Notes: generated from the sequence alone by a model not told the origin. A DNA stretch of 64,000 bases from Candidatus Obscuribacterales bacterium (GCA_019752635.1 JAIELX010000040.1:1-64000); one strand, 5' to 3'; shown: positions 25,003 to 33,427, counted from the first letter of the stretch. Program-made: numbers and translations.

Positions 25003-25680
25003 TTAGTTCGTTGGCGCCTGGCGCCCGTGCCGAGACCACCATTGTTGTCGATAGCTATCCGCCATCTGTTCCGGCGTCAGGGGTTGACCAGTGTACCCGT
25101 TTTGTCCGTAGGGAGACTGTCCGTTCATACCTTGTTGTTGCTGTTGGAAGCGATTCATATTTTGACCGTTGTTGCCGCCGGCACCATTATTGTTGCCGCT
25201 GCCACCGCCGCCGCCACGGCCCATCATGCCTGCCATACCGCCGAGCATGCCCATGCTGCGTGTCATTCCACCTAGTGCGCTGCCCATGCCGCTAAAACGG
25301 CCCGGACCGTTGTATCCTCTGCCGGCGTTCTTTCGAGAACCCGGGGCGCCGCCCGGCTGAGAGCCCGGATGTTCGTTCGATGGCACACCGCTTAGGGTCT
25401 GCGGTTGACCGCCTTGTTGTTGTTGCGGTTGAAAACCAAATTGCGGCGTTTGAAAAGAGCCGCCGTAGCCGCCGAGAGTCTCGTTAATGTTATTGCCGCC
25501 GACATATTCGTTTGTTTCGACCAATCCCGGTACCGCTCCTTGTGCCAGGACTGCGGGGGTGCAAGCAAAAATAGAGACTACTGCCACCATCAACGTAGTA
25601 AAGTGCAGCGGACCGTTGGTCCGGCAACGTCGTCGTGTAACCCAAGCGCTGGCGGCGGCGCTACAGTATGTTCTATTCAT
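25003..25680 (-). CDS. Exported Gly/Gln/Asn-rich protein
   Basis: A 225-residue protein with a long N-terminal signal peptide (basic to about residue 25, hydrophobic core, cleavage likely after AVLA at about 46). The mature part is low complexity: Gln runs, a Met/Gly-rich stretch around 130-155 (GMLGGMAGMMGRGGGGG), Asn/Gly runs, and a charged end with two Trp. No enzyme domain is visible. It could be a structural, adhesive or aggregation-prone surface protein. TAGGAGAT precedes the ATG at ideal spacing, and a hairpin sits just upstream. It resembles the other exported low-complexity protein at 26998 in style, not in alignable sequence. Confidence 0.8.
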   Translation of the reverse strand: MNRTYCSAAASAWVTRRRCRTNGPLHFTTLMVAVVSIFACTPAVLAQGAVPGLVETNEYVGGNNINETLGGYGGSFQTPQFGFQPQQQQGGQPQTLSGVPSNEHPGSQPGGAPGSRKNAGRGYNGPGRFSGMGSALGGMTRSMGMLGGMAGMMGRGGGGGSGNNNGAGGNNGQNMNRFQQQQQGMNGQSPYGQNGYTGQPLTPEQMADSYRQQWWSRHGRQAPTN

Positions 25681-25682
25681 TT

Positions 25683-25720
25683 ATCTCCTACCTGTCCTCG
25701 ACTGACAGGTTCCTCGACTG
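25683..25720 (-). promoter_or_regulatory. 5' leader hairpin and 10-bp direct repeat at the ribosome binding site
   Basis: Immediately upstream of the Shine-Dalgarno (25683-25690) lies an inverted repeat ACCTGTC/GACAGGT (25690-25696 with 25704-25710, 7-base loop). The 10-mer TCCTCGACTG occurs twice, at 25695-25704 and 25711-25720. The stem touches the ribosome binding site, so it may modulate translation. No regulator is known. Confidence 0.5.
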
Positions 25721-25883
25721 GTTGGATTACAAAGTTAACTCATTTTTCATTTGGCATAAATGCGGAAAACCGTACTGAGGTCGGAAAAATTGAAGTTTCC
25801 TGGCTTCGATTTGGTGAATCAATCGTTCGGCGGCGGTTGCGCCTGGCAGGATTTAGGTGACTCACTTTGATGTGTTCGTTGCT

Positions 25884-26528
25884 CTACTTCGCCAGCTGAT
25901 CGATCCAGTTGGTGCATAACAGCATGGCCGCGTCTTCCGATTTTGGTTTGAAAGAATGGTCTCCCGCCACAATCTCAGAGGTGACGTCGCCGCTCATGGT
26001 AGCGAGTACAACAGCTAGGCGGTCTAAAGGGCATAGCTTGTCTTTGTCTCCTGTGATGAACAATACCGGTGGTTTGATACAGGCAAGATGCGACCAGTCA
26101 CGCGGTTTCGCTGTTGGCGAGGCGCCTTGCAGAGGCATGCCGTAGAAGACTAGTCCTTCGATGTCGTGACGTCGGAGGGCAACATCGGCGCATACTCTTG
26201 CACCGAAAGATTTGCCCACCAGAATCGGGTTGCCGAATTGTTTCATGTACTCAATGGCTGATACCAAATCCGGTTGTTCGCGTTTTCCTCCTGCCGAGGG
26301 CGCGGACTTTTTGTCGATGTAGGCGAAGTTGAATCTCAGGGAGACGAACCCAAGCTCGCCCAGTCGGGATGCCGTTTTTGCAAGTAAAGGGGATTGCATC
26401 CCCTGACCGGCGCCGTGGGTAAGAATAACGGGCGCTCTTTTGCTGTCGCCACCAGTGACGATACCATTTAGTCCTTCACCGAACACCAATGCGGTTTCTC
26501 TCATCCCTAATTCGACCCTTGTTCTCAT
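25884..26528 (-). CDS. Alpha/beta hydrolase of the KANL3/TEX30 type
   Basis: A 214-residue small alpha/beta hydrolase. ILTHGAGQGM near 36-45 forms the oxyanion-side loop. The nucleophile elbow is VGKSFGA with Ser107, the acid is likely Asp163 in TGDKDKLC, and the catalytic His is His191 in GDHSFKP. Length and motif spacing match the KANL3/TEX30-like branch of dienelactone-hydrolase-type proteins, which are cytoplasmic and poorly characterised. The substrate is unknown. No strong ribosome binding site is seen at the first ATG, and a start at the internal Met9 is possible. The gene stands alone, downstream of nothing on its strand. Confidence 0.85.
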   Translation of the reverse strand: MRTRVELGMRETALVFGEGLNGIVTGGDSKRAPVILTHGAGQGMQSPLLAKTASRLGELGFVSLRFNFAYIDKKSAPSAGGKREQPDLVSAIEYMKQFGNPILVGKSFGARVCADVALRRHDIEGLVFYGMPLQGASPTAKPRDWSHLACIKPPVLFITGDKDKLCPLDRLAVVLATMSGDVTSEIVAGDHSFKPKSEDAAMLLCTNWIDQLAK

Positions 26529-26997
26529 GGTGTGAGCGGGAGCGTGACCCTGTGAAAACGAGCGTCAACGCGAGCGCCATGAGTATATCGCGTCGTAACC
26601 ACGCCTACTCGATGAGTCCACCGCGGGAGTCGGTCGGCAAAGATTTTCAAGGTGATTCCTTTTTGCGGACAGGAGGATGTTGTCAGATTCTCGCGAATTT
26701 CGGCCGTTTTTCGTTGAAGGGCTGCAAATCCCTGGTGGGCGGGTCAAATACGGTCTCGCCCCGGCTTGTCGGAGATTCACGATACTTTCGGAGGTAGCTT
26801 ATGCTTATTAAGGGAACATCGGCCCCCTCTCAATGGTCCTCGGGTTCACGAGTTTCCTACTTCAGAGTATTAACTTGGTTCAGCTGAAGGGACAGTGAAT
26901 ATCAGTGTGCAAAACTAGGAATAACCCGAGCCTTCCGAGCGCCGGAATCATTGACAAGGGGCGCAATTTTAGTAAGAATGGCGATGAGGAGAACTAT
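26529..26997. other. Divergent gap between hydrolase and exported protein
   Basis: This holds the 5' regions of the leftward hydrolase and the rightward exported protein. Several short open frames are present, but none has domain, composition or start-site support. The right part contains the candidate promoter at 26951-26978. Confidence 0.45.
26951..26978 (+). promoter_or_regulatory. Candidate promoter of the Ala/Gly/Pro-rich exported protein
   Basis: A perfect TTGACA (26951-26956) is followed after 16 bases by TAAGAA (26973-26978), a poor -10. Transcription would start close to the GAGGAG ribosome binding site (26986-26991), giving a very short leader before the ATG at 26998. Confidence 0.4.
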
Positions 26998-27633
26998 ATG
27001 TCGATAAAAATTGCAATCGCAGCATTCTTAAGTTTAGCCGGGTTCGCAATCGCAGTGCCGGCCAATGCCCAGGGCATGATCAACGAGAAAGCCAGACAAA
27101 AGGCTACCTTTTATAACGCCCCGCGGCAGATACAGATAATTGACGAACGTCCGCTAATTCATGATTTCCGTGAAGCTCCGCAGGCACCAGGAATGATCCA
27201 GCTTCCGCCCGGACCGGGAGCTTATCCCGGTGGCGCCGGTGGCGGTGCGGGTGGAGGGCAGATGTCGACAGGCGGCGCACTTCCGTATCGCACGCCTTCC
27301 AACCCTATGGGCGCTTTGCCCAAGTCGGGTTTCGGACAATTTAGTAACATTCCCGCCCGCGGTATGGGGCCTCAAAATGCATTGCCACGAGGTACCAGCA
27401 CCGGTGTTCATGCGGCGCCCGCTGCAGCGACCGCACGACCGGCTGCTAACCGTCCCATGCTTGGCGGTGCTGGACCCGCACCAGGGGCCGCGGTTGCTCG
27501 CAGACCGTCGGCACCGGTAGCGGCGGCCAGTTATGGCGGCAGTTATTCGACACCGTATGCCGGCGGGGGAAGAAGCAGTTCAGCTAGTTCTAATGTCAGC
27601 GGTCGTTTGATGAGCCGATTGAAAGGCAACTAG
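26998..27633 (+). CDS. Exported Gly/Ala/Pro-rich protein
   Basis: A 211-residue protein with a classic signal peptide (MSIKIAIAAFLSLAGF..., cleavage likely after ANA at about 24). The mature protein is low complexity with Pro/Gly/Ala and scattered Tyr, Met and Arg, and a Ser-rich end (RSSSASSNVSG). No catalytic motif is visible. The frame is open to 26905, but GAGGAG just before 26998 and the signal peptide decide the start. A strong hairpin follows the stop. It is probably an envelope or extracellular structural protein; function unknown. Confidence 0.8.
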   Translation: MSIKIAIAAFLSLAGFAIAVPANAQGMINEKARQKATFYNAPRQIQIIDERPLIHDFREAPQAPGMIQLPPGPGAYPGGAGGGAGGGQMSTGGALPYRTPSNPMGALPKSGFGQFSNIPARGMGPQNALPRGTSTGVHAAPAAATARPAANRPMLGGAGPAPGAAVARRPSAPVAAASYGGSYSTPYAGGGRSSSASSNVSGRLMSRLKGN

Positions 27634-27656
27634 AATCGACTGACAGCAGCCATTCT

Positions 27657-27689
27657 CAAGAGAGCGGGTCCCCGGGACTCGCTCTCTTG
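27657..27689 (+). terminator. Long hairpin after the exported-protein gene
   Basis: CAAGAGAGCG and CGCTCTCTTG pair across a GC-rich apex (GTCC/GGAC also pairs), giving a stem of 10 or more base pairs starting 24 bases beyond the stop codon. The downstream side is T-rich only weakly (TTGGCATTAT). It probably ends the transcript; the opposite strand ends similarly. Confidence 0.65.
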
Positions 27690-27732
27690 GCATTATAAAA
27701 ATACCGGGAAAGCCTGCAACCGATAGGGTTTA

Positions 27733-28257
27733 ATGGAGCAGGCGTTTTACGCGTTTTGGAATCGTTGCGAGGATATGCACATGCAGGTCGGAAACATATT
27801 GCGCAGTCGCGGAATGCTTTTGATTTATCTGCTCATCGCCGGCTGTGTGGCGACGGCTACTGCAGTTGTTATGAGCACTCAACGCGGAGACAAGCCGCAA
27901 GATGTGGCAGTCGACAAGCCAGCCGCACCTGCACCAGCGGTCGATGTTACCGTAAACGTTCCGAAAGGCGACACCGCTACCATTATGCCCGACTCGGGTG
28001 TTGTGGTCGTCGCTCCTGCGGCTGACGCGCCGGTCGCATCGGTTACCAAACATCAGCCGACGAGGCACACGCGTGCGAACACCAAGCGCAGGATTGCGGC
28101 CAAGCCACAGTTTCCGGGAATTCCCGAGTTCGAGGGCGACCGACTTCAGATTGGTCATCCTGACAGTCTGATTGGTGTTCATGACGTAGAGCAATGGTCA
28201 GGCAATAAGAAGCGTGTCTTCGCCGTTCCTCAGAGCCTGATCCGAACCGACGACTAG
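27733..28257 (+). CDS. Single-pass membrane protein, unknown function
   Basis: A 174-residue protein, not recognised. One membrane helix lies at about 28-46 (MLLIYLLIAGCVATATAVV). A Pro/Ala/Val-rich spacer (55-110) follows, then a basic patch (HTRANTKRR) and a C-terminal 45 residues with PGIPEFEGDRLQIGHPDSL. The topology suggests a short cytoplasmic N-terminus and a periplasmic tail. Starts at 27733 or at two ATGs near 27775-27781 are all possible; the later ones have GAGGA nearby. A palindrome of the dispersed family follows the stop. Confidence 0.65.
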   Translation: MEQAFYAFWNRCEDMHMQVGNILRSRGMLLIYLLIAGCVATATAVVMSTQRGDKPQDVAVDKPAAPAPAVDVTVNVPKGDTATIMPDSGVVVVAPAADAPVASVTKHQPTRHTRANTKRRIAAKPQFPGIPEFEGDRLQIGHPDSLIGVHDVEQWSGNKKRVFAVPQSLIRTDD

Positions 28258-28308
28258 TAGTTTCGAGCAGTTGCTGGCAACCTGGTAGTCAGGACTCGAG
28301 AATGCGCA

Positions 28309-28334
28309 GTCGGAAATTCTTGAGAATTTCTGAC
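28309..28334. repeat. Dispersed palindrome copy
   Basis: GTCGGAAATTCTTGAGAATTTCTGAC is a 26-base near-perfect inverted repeat: positions 28309-28334, stem GTCGGAAATTCT against its partner. It sits between two convergent genes. A degenerate half copy, GTCAGGACTCGAGAAT, lies about 20 bases to its left (28288-28303). It may also act as a bidirectional terminator. Confidence 0.75.
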
Positions 28335-28375
28335 ATCTCGAGGAGTATTGGCGTCTGCGTTTCTGGAATCCAGGA

Positions 28376-29602
28376 CTAACGCAACTCACGCTTGACCGCC
28401 GAGACTAGGGAGCCAGCGACCTTAAGCGGCGCCTTCAGGCATTTGCCGAGCAACCCGAGAAACCTTTTGCTCTTGGGTGGTTCTTGCTCGAATGCCGAAC
28501 GACTTTCCCTGTACTGATATTGATTTTGGCTTGCGCCGGGATAAGGCTGCCTCGCTGCCATCATGCGTGACGGGGCCGGAGGGGGCATCGTTTGCGCTCG
28601 TCTCCGGGGAGATTGTTCGACCAGCCGTCGCGCGGGATGGTATCGTCGCGTGATAGCGACGGGAGGCGTATCGTTGGTTTTGCTGGTGCCGCCTGCGAGG
28701 CGCCGAAGCTTGGTGAAATCGGTTAGCGCAATTACAGCCATGTCTACCGGGACCAGGTCTCGAGGGCTTGCTATCGTGCCGTAACCGGTGATTCGTTGGT
28801 TGGAGAACTCTTCTGGATTGAGAGTGCCGTCCTTGTTGGACGGGTAGTATTGCTTGGCGAACGTAAACTCTCTAAGGGCGATATTCCGGTCTGTCTTTGC
28901 AAGGAGTTTTCGCAGTGTGTTTGCCGGAACGGTGATACTAGAGGCGGTATCACCGGATGGCTCGGTAAAGACGGCTATTTGTTTGCCGAGCTTGACGAGA
29001 CTGGCTCGCATTCCTAATTCTCCTGCCGGTAGGTTGCTTTCCTTTAGAATTACTTTTCCGTATGCGAATTTTTCATTGGCCTGTTCGTACGGCACCGTTT
29101 GCAGAATACTGAGCAGCCGCCCGTTGGCCACTACTGAGCGTCCGATCATTTCGTCTTTCTTCGACTTGTCCGACGACGTTTCAAGCTCCCGCTGATGCTG
29201 CAATGTGACAAACTGCTCGAACTTCGTGTAATGCGCGTCGGCTTCGGCATGGCGTCCCTGCACATCCAGTATTCTGCCGATAACACCGTTGAAATTTGCG
29301 TCGGGATAGATTTGTTGCGCTATCTCCGCGTATCGCCGATAGTGATACTCAGCATCGCAGTATTTGTTCTCTTTCTCGAGGAGCTCCGCTGCGGACAGGT
29401 ACTGCTTTGCCTGAAGCTGCGGAAAAGCCATCTCAACGAATGCGGCGTTTTCTCCCAACCCGATGTAGCCCTTCTTGCCGTATTTTGCCATGTGCGTCCA
29501 TGCGAAAAAGGCGCAGGCAATCAGCATGATGGCGACGAACAACAAAATGTTTTGTTTTGCGGTGCTTTTAGCGGACTCATCTGCTTTGTACATACGACCC
29601 AA
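28376..29602 (-). CDS. Membrane-anchored protein with TPR-like region
   Basis: A 408-residue protein, not recognised. One membrane helix at about 19-37 (ILLFVAIMLIACAFFAW) anchors it. Residues 60-150 form helical pairs like a short TPR array (CDAEYHYRRYAEIAQ, then GRHAEADAHYTKFEQF). A beta-rich central part is at 180-310. The end is Pro/Arg/Gln-rich and basic (about 325-408), possibly for nucleic acid or envelope binding. Start alternatives differ by only three codons. It is convergent with the preceding small membrane protein and divergent from the oxidoreductase. Confidence 0.7.
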   Translation of the reverse strand: MGRMYKADESAKSTAKQNILLFVAIMLIACAFFAWTHMAKYGKKGYIGLGENAAFVEMAFPQLQAKQYLSAAELLEKENKYCDAEYHYRRYAEIAQQIYPDANFNGVIGRILDVQGRHAEADAHYTKFEQFVTLQHQRELETSSDKSKKDEMIGRSVVANGRLLSILQTVPYEQANEKFAYGKVILKESNLPAGELGMRASLVKLGKQIAVFTEPSGDTASSITVPANTLRKLLAKTDRNIALREFTFAKQYYPSNKDGTLNPEEFSNQRITGYGTIASPRDLVPVDMAVIALTDFTKLRRLAGGTSKTNDTPPVAITRRYHPARRLVEQSPRRRAQTMPPPAPSRMMAARQPYPGASQNQYQYRESRSAFEQEPPKSKRFLGLLGKCLKAPLKVAGSLVSAVKRELR

Positions 29603-29724
29603 CAGATCGGGACTGACGAGGCTACCTCAAGGGTTTGATAACGACCGAGCGCTGTTTGTTCCCTGAAGCCTGTTGTGATATTGTTGTTCGCTGCATTTAG
29701 ACGGGCAATCGGAGTCGTTTTTCT

Positions 29725-30753
29725 ATGCAAACTGCAACGATATTGAATCGCCAGTGGATTTACAAAAAACGCCCAACCGGACGTGTCGGCAGCGAACACT
29801 ATGAGCTGCGTGAAACTGAGTTACGCTCCGAACTAGCTGTCAACGAGGTTCTTATTGAAGCGCGTTATTTCAGTGTTGATCCTTATATGCGGATTCAACA
29901 GGCGGAGCGCAATACTTGGGAGGCTCCTCATCCGCTGGGGATCGTGCAGCGAGGCGGTGTTGTTGGTCAGGTTGTTAACTCGCAAAGTGCCGCATTCGTT
30001 CCTGGCGACTGGGTTGTGACATTCAGTGGTTGGCAAACTCATGCAGTTTGTCATGCCGGCGAATTACAGAAATTGAATACTGAGGCAGCGTCAGTCACTA
30101 CGGCATTGGGCGTATTGGGAATGCCGGGACGGACTGCGTGGTTCGGATTGATGGATGCCGGATCTCCCAAACCGGGCGACGTTGTTGTGGTCTCCGGCGC
30201 CGCCGGTGCAGTCGGCTCGCTTGTTGTCCAATTTGCCAAACGAGCAGGCTGCCGAGTCTACGGTATTGCCGGCGGTGCGGACAAATGCCGGTTCCTGGTG
30301 GATAATCTGAGGCTGGATGGTGCAATTGACTATCGTGCTTTTTCAGCGCCTGCAGAGCTATCTGCGGAGATTCTACGCCAAACCGGTGGAGTGGATATCT
30401 ACTTTGACAATGTTGGCGGACGAATCACGGATGCTGTGATCCCGCACATCAAAAAACGCGCGCGTATCATCATCTGCGGTGCCATTAGTCAATATGACGG
30501 TGGTTTGGATAACCCGGAGCAAGGTCCGCGGTTCCTGCATCACATACTTTTTCAGCGCGCTACAATCCAGGGCATTCTCGCTCGAGACTACACTCATCGA
30601 ATGGATGAAATGCTTGCTGTTGTTGCCCCTTGGGTCAAGAACGGTGAGATCTATTTCGCTGAAACTATTGTGGATGGTTTCGAGAAATTACCCGACGCAT
30701 TGAACAGTTTGTTCGAAGGCAAGAACCTCGGCAAATTACTCGTTCGAGCGTAG
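29725..30753 (+). CDS. Zinc-independent NADPH oxidoreductase of the MDR superfamily (CurA/PTGR-like)
   Basis: A 342-residue enzyme. The N-terminal GroES-like part has YFSVDPYMR (48-56), the hallmark of the prostaglandin-reductase/CurA/leukotriene hydroxydehydrogenase branch. The Rossmann core carries VVSGAAGAVGSLVVQFAK for NADPH. No zinc ligands are present. A later IYFDNVGG and HRMDEML complete the family signature. These enzymes reduce alpha,beta-unsaturated carbonyls; the natural substrate here is unknown. The gene is monocistronic and nearly touches the convergent EF-hand gene (13 bases apart). Confidence 0.92.
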   Translation: MQTATILNRQWIYKKRPTGRVGSEHYELRETELRSELAVNEVLIEARYFSVDPYMRIQQAERNTWEAPHPLGIVQRGGVVGQVVNSQSAAFVPGDWVVTFSGWQTHAVCHAGELQKLNTEAASVTTALGVLGMPGRTAWFGLMDAGSPKPGDVVVVSGAAGAVGSLVVQFAKRAGCRVYGIAGGADKCRFLVDNLRLDGAIDYRAFSAPAELSAEILRQTGGVDIYFDNVGGRITDAVIPHIKKRARIIICGAISQYDGGLDNPEQGPRFLHHILFQRATIQGILARDYTHRMDEMLAVVAPWVKNGEIYFAETIVDGFEKLPDALNSLFEGKNLGKLLVRA

Positions 30754-30766
30754 TCGCGTAAGAGAG

Positions 30767-31117
30767 TTAAAGCAGGTTCGCCAGCAGTTCAAAATAGAGG
30801 TCGAGGTCAGCGCGCGAAATGCCGGGCGGGTCGTCATCCTGGTCATCTTGACTCATTCCGGCAATCTGCTCTTGATTATTCAGCAAGAACATTACAAAAG
30901 ATTTTTCGCGATTGTTCAGACTTTCGCCTTCAAGCAAATCTTGAAGTTCGTTCGATTCGATGAAACCGTTCTTGTCTTGATCTAACCGGTCAAAGGATTG
31001 ATACGCGAACTCTTTTACCGCGTGGATGTTCGCGACCACGGACATGTTCTGTTCTGTTGTCGAGTCGTGCAGCCAACGTTTATCGAAATCTTCATCGTCC
31101 GGAAGGAGTGACATCAA
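30767..31117 (-). CDS. EF-hand calcium-binding-type protein
   Basis: A 116-residue acidic protein. One canonical EF-hand loop is visible at 46-57 (DQDKNGFIESNE: Asp, Asp and Asn at positions 1, 3 and 5, Gly at 6 and Glu at 12) between helices. A second acidic stretch (DDQDDDPPGISRADLD, about 90-105) is a degenerate partner. No signal peptide or membrane helix is visible, so it is probably cytoplasmic. Bacterial proteins of this type are little studied. It lies 46 bases upstream of the RNase HI gene on the other side of its transcript; co-transcription is unclear. Confidence 0.8.
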   Translation of the reverse strand: MMSLLPDDEDFDKRWLHDSTTEQNMSVVANIHAVKEFAYQSFDRLDQDKNGFIESNELQDLLEGESLNNREKSFVMFLLNNQEQIAGMSQDDQDDDPPGISRADLDLYFELLANLL

Positions 31118-31163
31118 AATGCCTCATCAATATTTGCCTTTCAGAATCTTAGCAGGCTGAATC

Positions 31164-31937
31164 TTAGTCTTCAACGATCGCGGTTCGAGAGTCTAATCCC
31201 CATGAGGTCAGTATCTCGAGTTCTTCTTGTTTAGATTTCGCTTTCTTGAACTTGGCCGGCTGGCCTTTGACTCGGCGTTCGCATGCTGTCCACGTCGTAT
31301 GGCGCACCACAACTCCGGATAAGTAACTTAGGTACGACTGCGTTCCGTTCTTTGACGATGCGGAACTGCCGACTTTCGAAGATGAGCCTGCGCCTTTTCC
31401 GGACTTTTGCTCAGGCAACGGCTCCTCTGCCGGGAGGAAATCTATATTGATTGCATATTCGCTGCGCGGGCCGATGTACAAATTTGCGTCGTATCCCTTG
31501 GAGAACGCTACGGCTATCTGGTCGCAGCGCTCGTTGCCATCGAAACCGGAGTGCCCGCGTACGTACTTCCACTCAACTTTTGCGGGCTTCAGGCGCATGA
31601 CCTGACGAAGCATTTCTTCCCACAACTCTTTGTTTGCTACATCTTTGCCTTCGGCATTTTTCCAGCCTCGTTGGCGCCATCCGTGCACCCACTGCGTGAT
31701 TCCTCGAATAACATAGGTGGAGTCCGTATACAGGACTATGTTTGCGGCGTCCGAGGGGGCGATCTTATTGAGTGCTCTGATCGCCGCAGTCATTTCCATG
31801 CGATTGTTAGTAGTGGACTTGTCGCCACCGCCCAATTCTTCGATCTGTCCGTCCGGAGTAGAAATGATGCTGCCCCAACCGCCCGGACCGGGGTTTCCGC
31901 TGCAGGCACCATCGGTAAAAATGACTATCGATTGCAT
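31164..31937 (-). CDS. rnhA: Ribonuclease HI with C-terminal viroplasmin-like extension
   Basis: A 257-residue enzyme that cuts RNA in RNA-DNA hybrids. Catalytic acidic residues are in IFTDGACSGNPG (Asp8), NNRMEMTAAI (Glu), YTDSTYV (Asp) and GNERCDQIA (Asp). RGHSGFDGNE gives the conserved histidine loop. Bacterial RNase HI is normally about 150 residues. Here a further 100 follow, with a Ser/Gly linker and a terminal module (HTTWTACERRVKG, then KFKKAKSKQEE) that resembles the hybrid-binding/viroplasmin domain normally found at the N-terminus. GGGGAG precedes the ATG at 31937. Confidence 0.92.
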   Translation of the reverse strand: MQSIVIFTDGACSGNPGPGGWGSIISTPDGQIEELGGGDKSTTNNRMEMTAAIRALNKIAPSDAANIVLYTDSTYVIRGITQWVHGWRQRGWKNAEGKDVANKELWEEMLRQVMRLKPAKVEWKYVRGHSGFDGNERCDQIAVAFSKGYDANLYIGPRSEYAINIDFLPAEEPLPEQKSGKGAGSSSKVGSSASSKNGTQSYLSYLSGVVVRHTTWTACERRVKGQPAKFKKAKSKQEELEILTSWGLDSRTAIVED

Positions 31938-32007
31938 ATGCAAAAGGTCTCCCCTTCGTCTTTGAACAGGCTCTCAGCGACTCACTAAGCAGAAAAATTT
32001 TACCATG

Positions 32008-33090
32008 CTAACAGCCGAGGAATTCGGCAAACTGCTCCAGCTCTGCGCTGTATGCGGCGCGAAATTTTGCGTTGCGTTTCGTGGATGACTCTACGAAGCC
32101 TGCTTCAGTCTTAAGCTTGCCGTTGTTGACTGATGCGTTGACCCAGCCGACAACTTTGTCTTGCCAAAGCAAGGGCAGCGCGTAGTATCCCAATTTGCGT
32201 TTGGCTACGGGAGTGTAGGCCTCGAACCGATAAGCCCAGTCCCACAAATGTTCGAACCTCTTTCTATCCCAAACTACCGGATCGAATGGCGCCAAAAAGC
32301 GCACCGTATCCGGTGCGTCGGTGTCGGTGTGAATGTGTGGATGGACAATGTATTCTACGCCTTCAACATCTAGTGTCTGTAGTTCGCCGCTCTTCAGCAG
32401 CTGTTGCAGTATAGTTGCTCGTCCGGGCAGACCCGGAGCGCAGTATGAGAGTTGGCGCAACGTGCTCTTTAAACTGGGGAGCGGAATCGGCGATAGTATC
32501 TTAGTTATTAGAAGGATCAGCCTTTTTAATCGTTCGTCAGGGGAGAGCAGTTGCACCGGCGCTGATGCAGGCGCGTAAATCCTGATTCCTTCTTGCCTGC
32601 GGGCGATGCGCAACAGCCCTCTGTAGTGCAGGTCTTCTAATAACCTGGTGCTGACCTTGGAGTATCCGCCCCAGGCATTTATCGAACGGGCGTTGCCGAA
32701 ATGCGGTTCTAGATCCCGCGGGTGAAGCTCGTTGTGTTCTCTGGCTAATTGCAAAATAAGTTTCTCTTCCTTAGCCAGGGATTTCCGGTCGCGAGGATGA
32801 AGCAACTGCCAGCTTTCACGAGGAAGGAAGCCATACGCGTAGAGCACGTCTTCCTCTACGTCCAGGGTTGGGTATTTGCGCTCTAATTCGCCTGCTTTGT
32901 AGCCTGCGACTCGCTGCCTCAAAATCAGGTCCTGCGCCCGTGCTGGCGACCTGATTGGATCGGCTTGGACAAAGCCAAGTTTCGCGATTGCCTTTTTTAA
33001 CGGCAACGGTCCGAATAGGCTATGGCTAACGGCCATGCCGCGAATCTTCGCCACGTTAACTGATTTGCCTTTGACTCCGACCGTACCCAT
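32008..33090 (-). CDS. HTH_42/YcaQ-like DNA glycosylase
   Basis: A 360-residue member of the winged-helix YcaQ/AlkZ family, which excise crosslinked or bulky alkylated bases. The N-terminal FVQADPIRSPARAQDLIL contains the catalytic Q-x-D motif (Gln42, Asp44) of the YcaQ-like branch. Downstream are YGFLPRESW, DLHYRGLLRI and, near the end, FDPVVWDRKR and RFEAYTPVAKRKLGYYALPLLW, all typical. The frame extends to 33132, but a TATAAT at 33124-33119 lies inside that extension, so the ATG at 33090 is chosen. The gene lies 70 bases beyond the RNase HI start, in the same direction. Confidence 0.88.
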   Translation of the reverse strand: MGTVGVKGKSVNVAKIRGMAVSHSLFGPLPLKKAIAKLGFVQADPIRSPARAQDLILRQRVAGYKAGELERKYPTLDVEEDVLYAYGFLPRESWQLLHPRDRKSLAKEEKLILQLAREHNELHPRDLEPHFGNARSINAWGGYSKVSTRLLEDLHYRGLLRIARRQEGIRIYAPASAPVQLLSPDERLKRLILLITKILSPIPLPSLKSTLRQLSYCAPGLPGRATILQQLLKSGELQTLDVEGVEYIVHPHIHTDTDAPDTVRFLAPFDPVVWDRKRFEHLWDWAYRFEAYTPVAKRKLGYYALPLLWQDKVVGWVNASVNNGKLKTEAGFVESSTKRNAKFRAAYSAELEQFAEFLGC

Positions 33091-33118
33091 CTTTATAAGT
33101 TGCTCGCAGTGTGGAGAG

Positions 33119-33124
33119 ATTATA
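33119..33124 (-). promoter_or_regulatory. Candidate -10 element of the YcaQ-like gene
   Basis: Perfect TATAAT on the minus strand about 28 bases upstream of the ATG at 33090. No good -35 lies at 17 bases, although TTGCCA occurs 12 bases upstream. It supports the shorter start. Confidence 0.45.
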
Positions 33125-33279
33125 GTGCACATAATTTGGCAACACTCGGCTCAGTTAATCTCATCTGCGACTTTCTCAATAACTTTGCAACATTCGATGT
33201 GGATACTGTTCTTGTTAGAACTTCGCGGAGACTATAGCCTAACCGAATACCCTTGCCCAACTAGCTTTATCCCGCCTAC

Positions 33280-33318
33280 AAGCGAACCGACTTCTCGCCC
33301 CTCCCTGTCGGTTCGCTT
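33280..33318. terminator. Hairpin in the gap beyond the 1172-residue gene
   Basis: AAGCGAACCGAC (33280-33291) pairs perfectly with GTCGGTTCGCTT (33307-33318), a 12-base-pair stem with a 15-base loop. On the plus strand TGTCCTTTT follows. On the minus strand, where it would end the leftward transcript from 37093, there is no T run. Direction of action is uncertain. Confidence 0.5.
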
Positions 33319-33395
33319 TGTCCTTTTGGGAACATAATTTTCGTGGGAAATTCGGGAAAAAAGTACCGGTCGGGTAACGGTGGAAGCATCAGGGA

Positions 33396-33427
33396 ATAGT
33401 CAGAAAATCTCGAGAATTTCCGACTAT
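33396..33427. repeat. Dispersed palindrome copy, first of a 118-bp duplicated pair
   Basis: A 32-base near-perfect palindrome, ATAGTCAGAAAATCTCGA followed by its complement, centred on CTCGAG. It is part of a block of about 110 bases (33365-33475) that is imperfectly repeated at 33484-33575. Confidence 0.8.

Noticed and set aside
24804..25295. 163-codon plus-strand frame antisense to the Gly/Gln-rich exported protein
   Set aside because: It is mostly the mirror image of the low-complexity gene, and its start is the decayed duplicate of the papain-like gene's 3' end.
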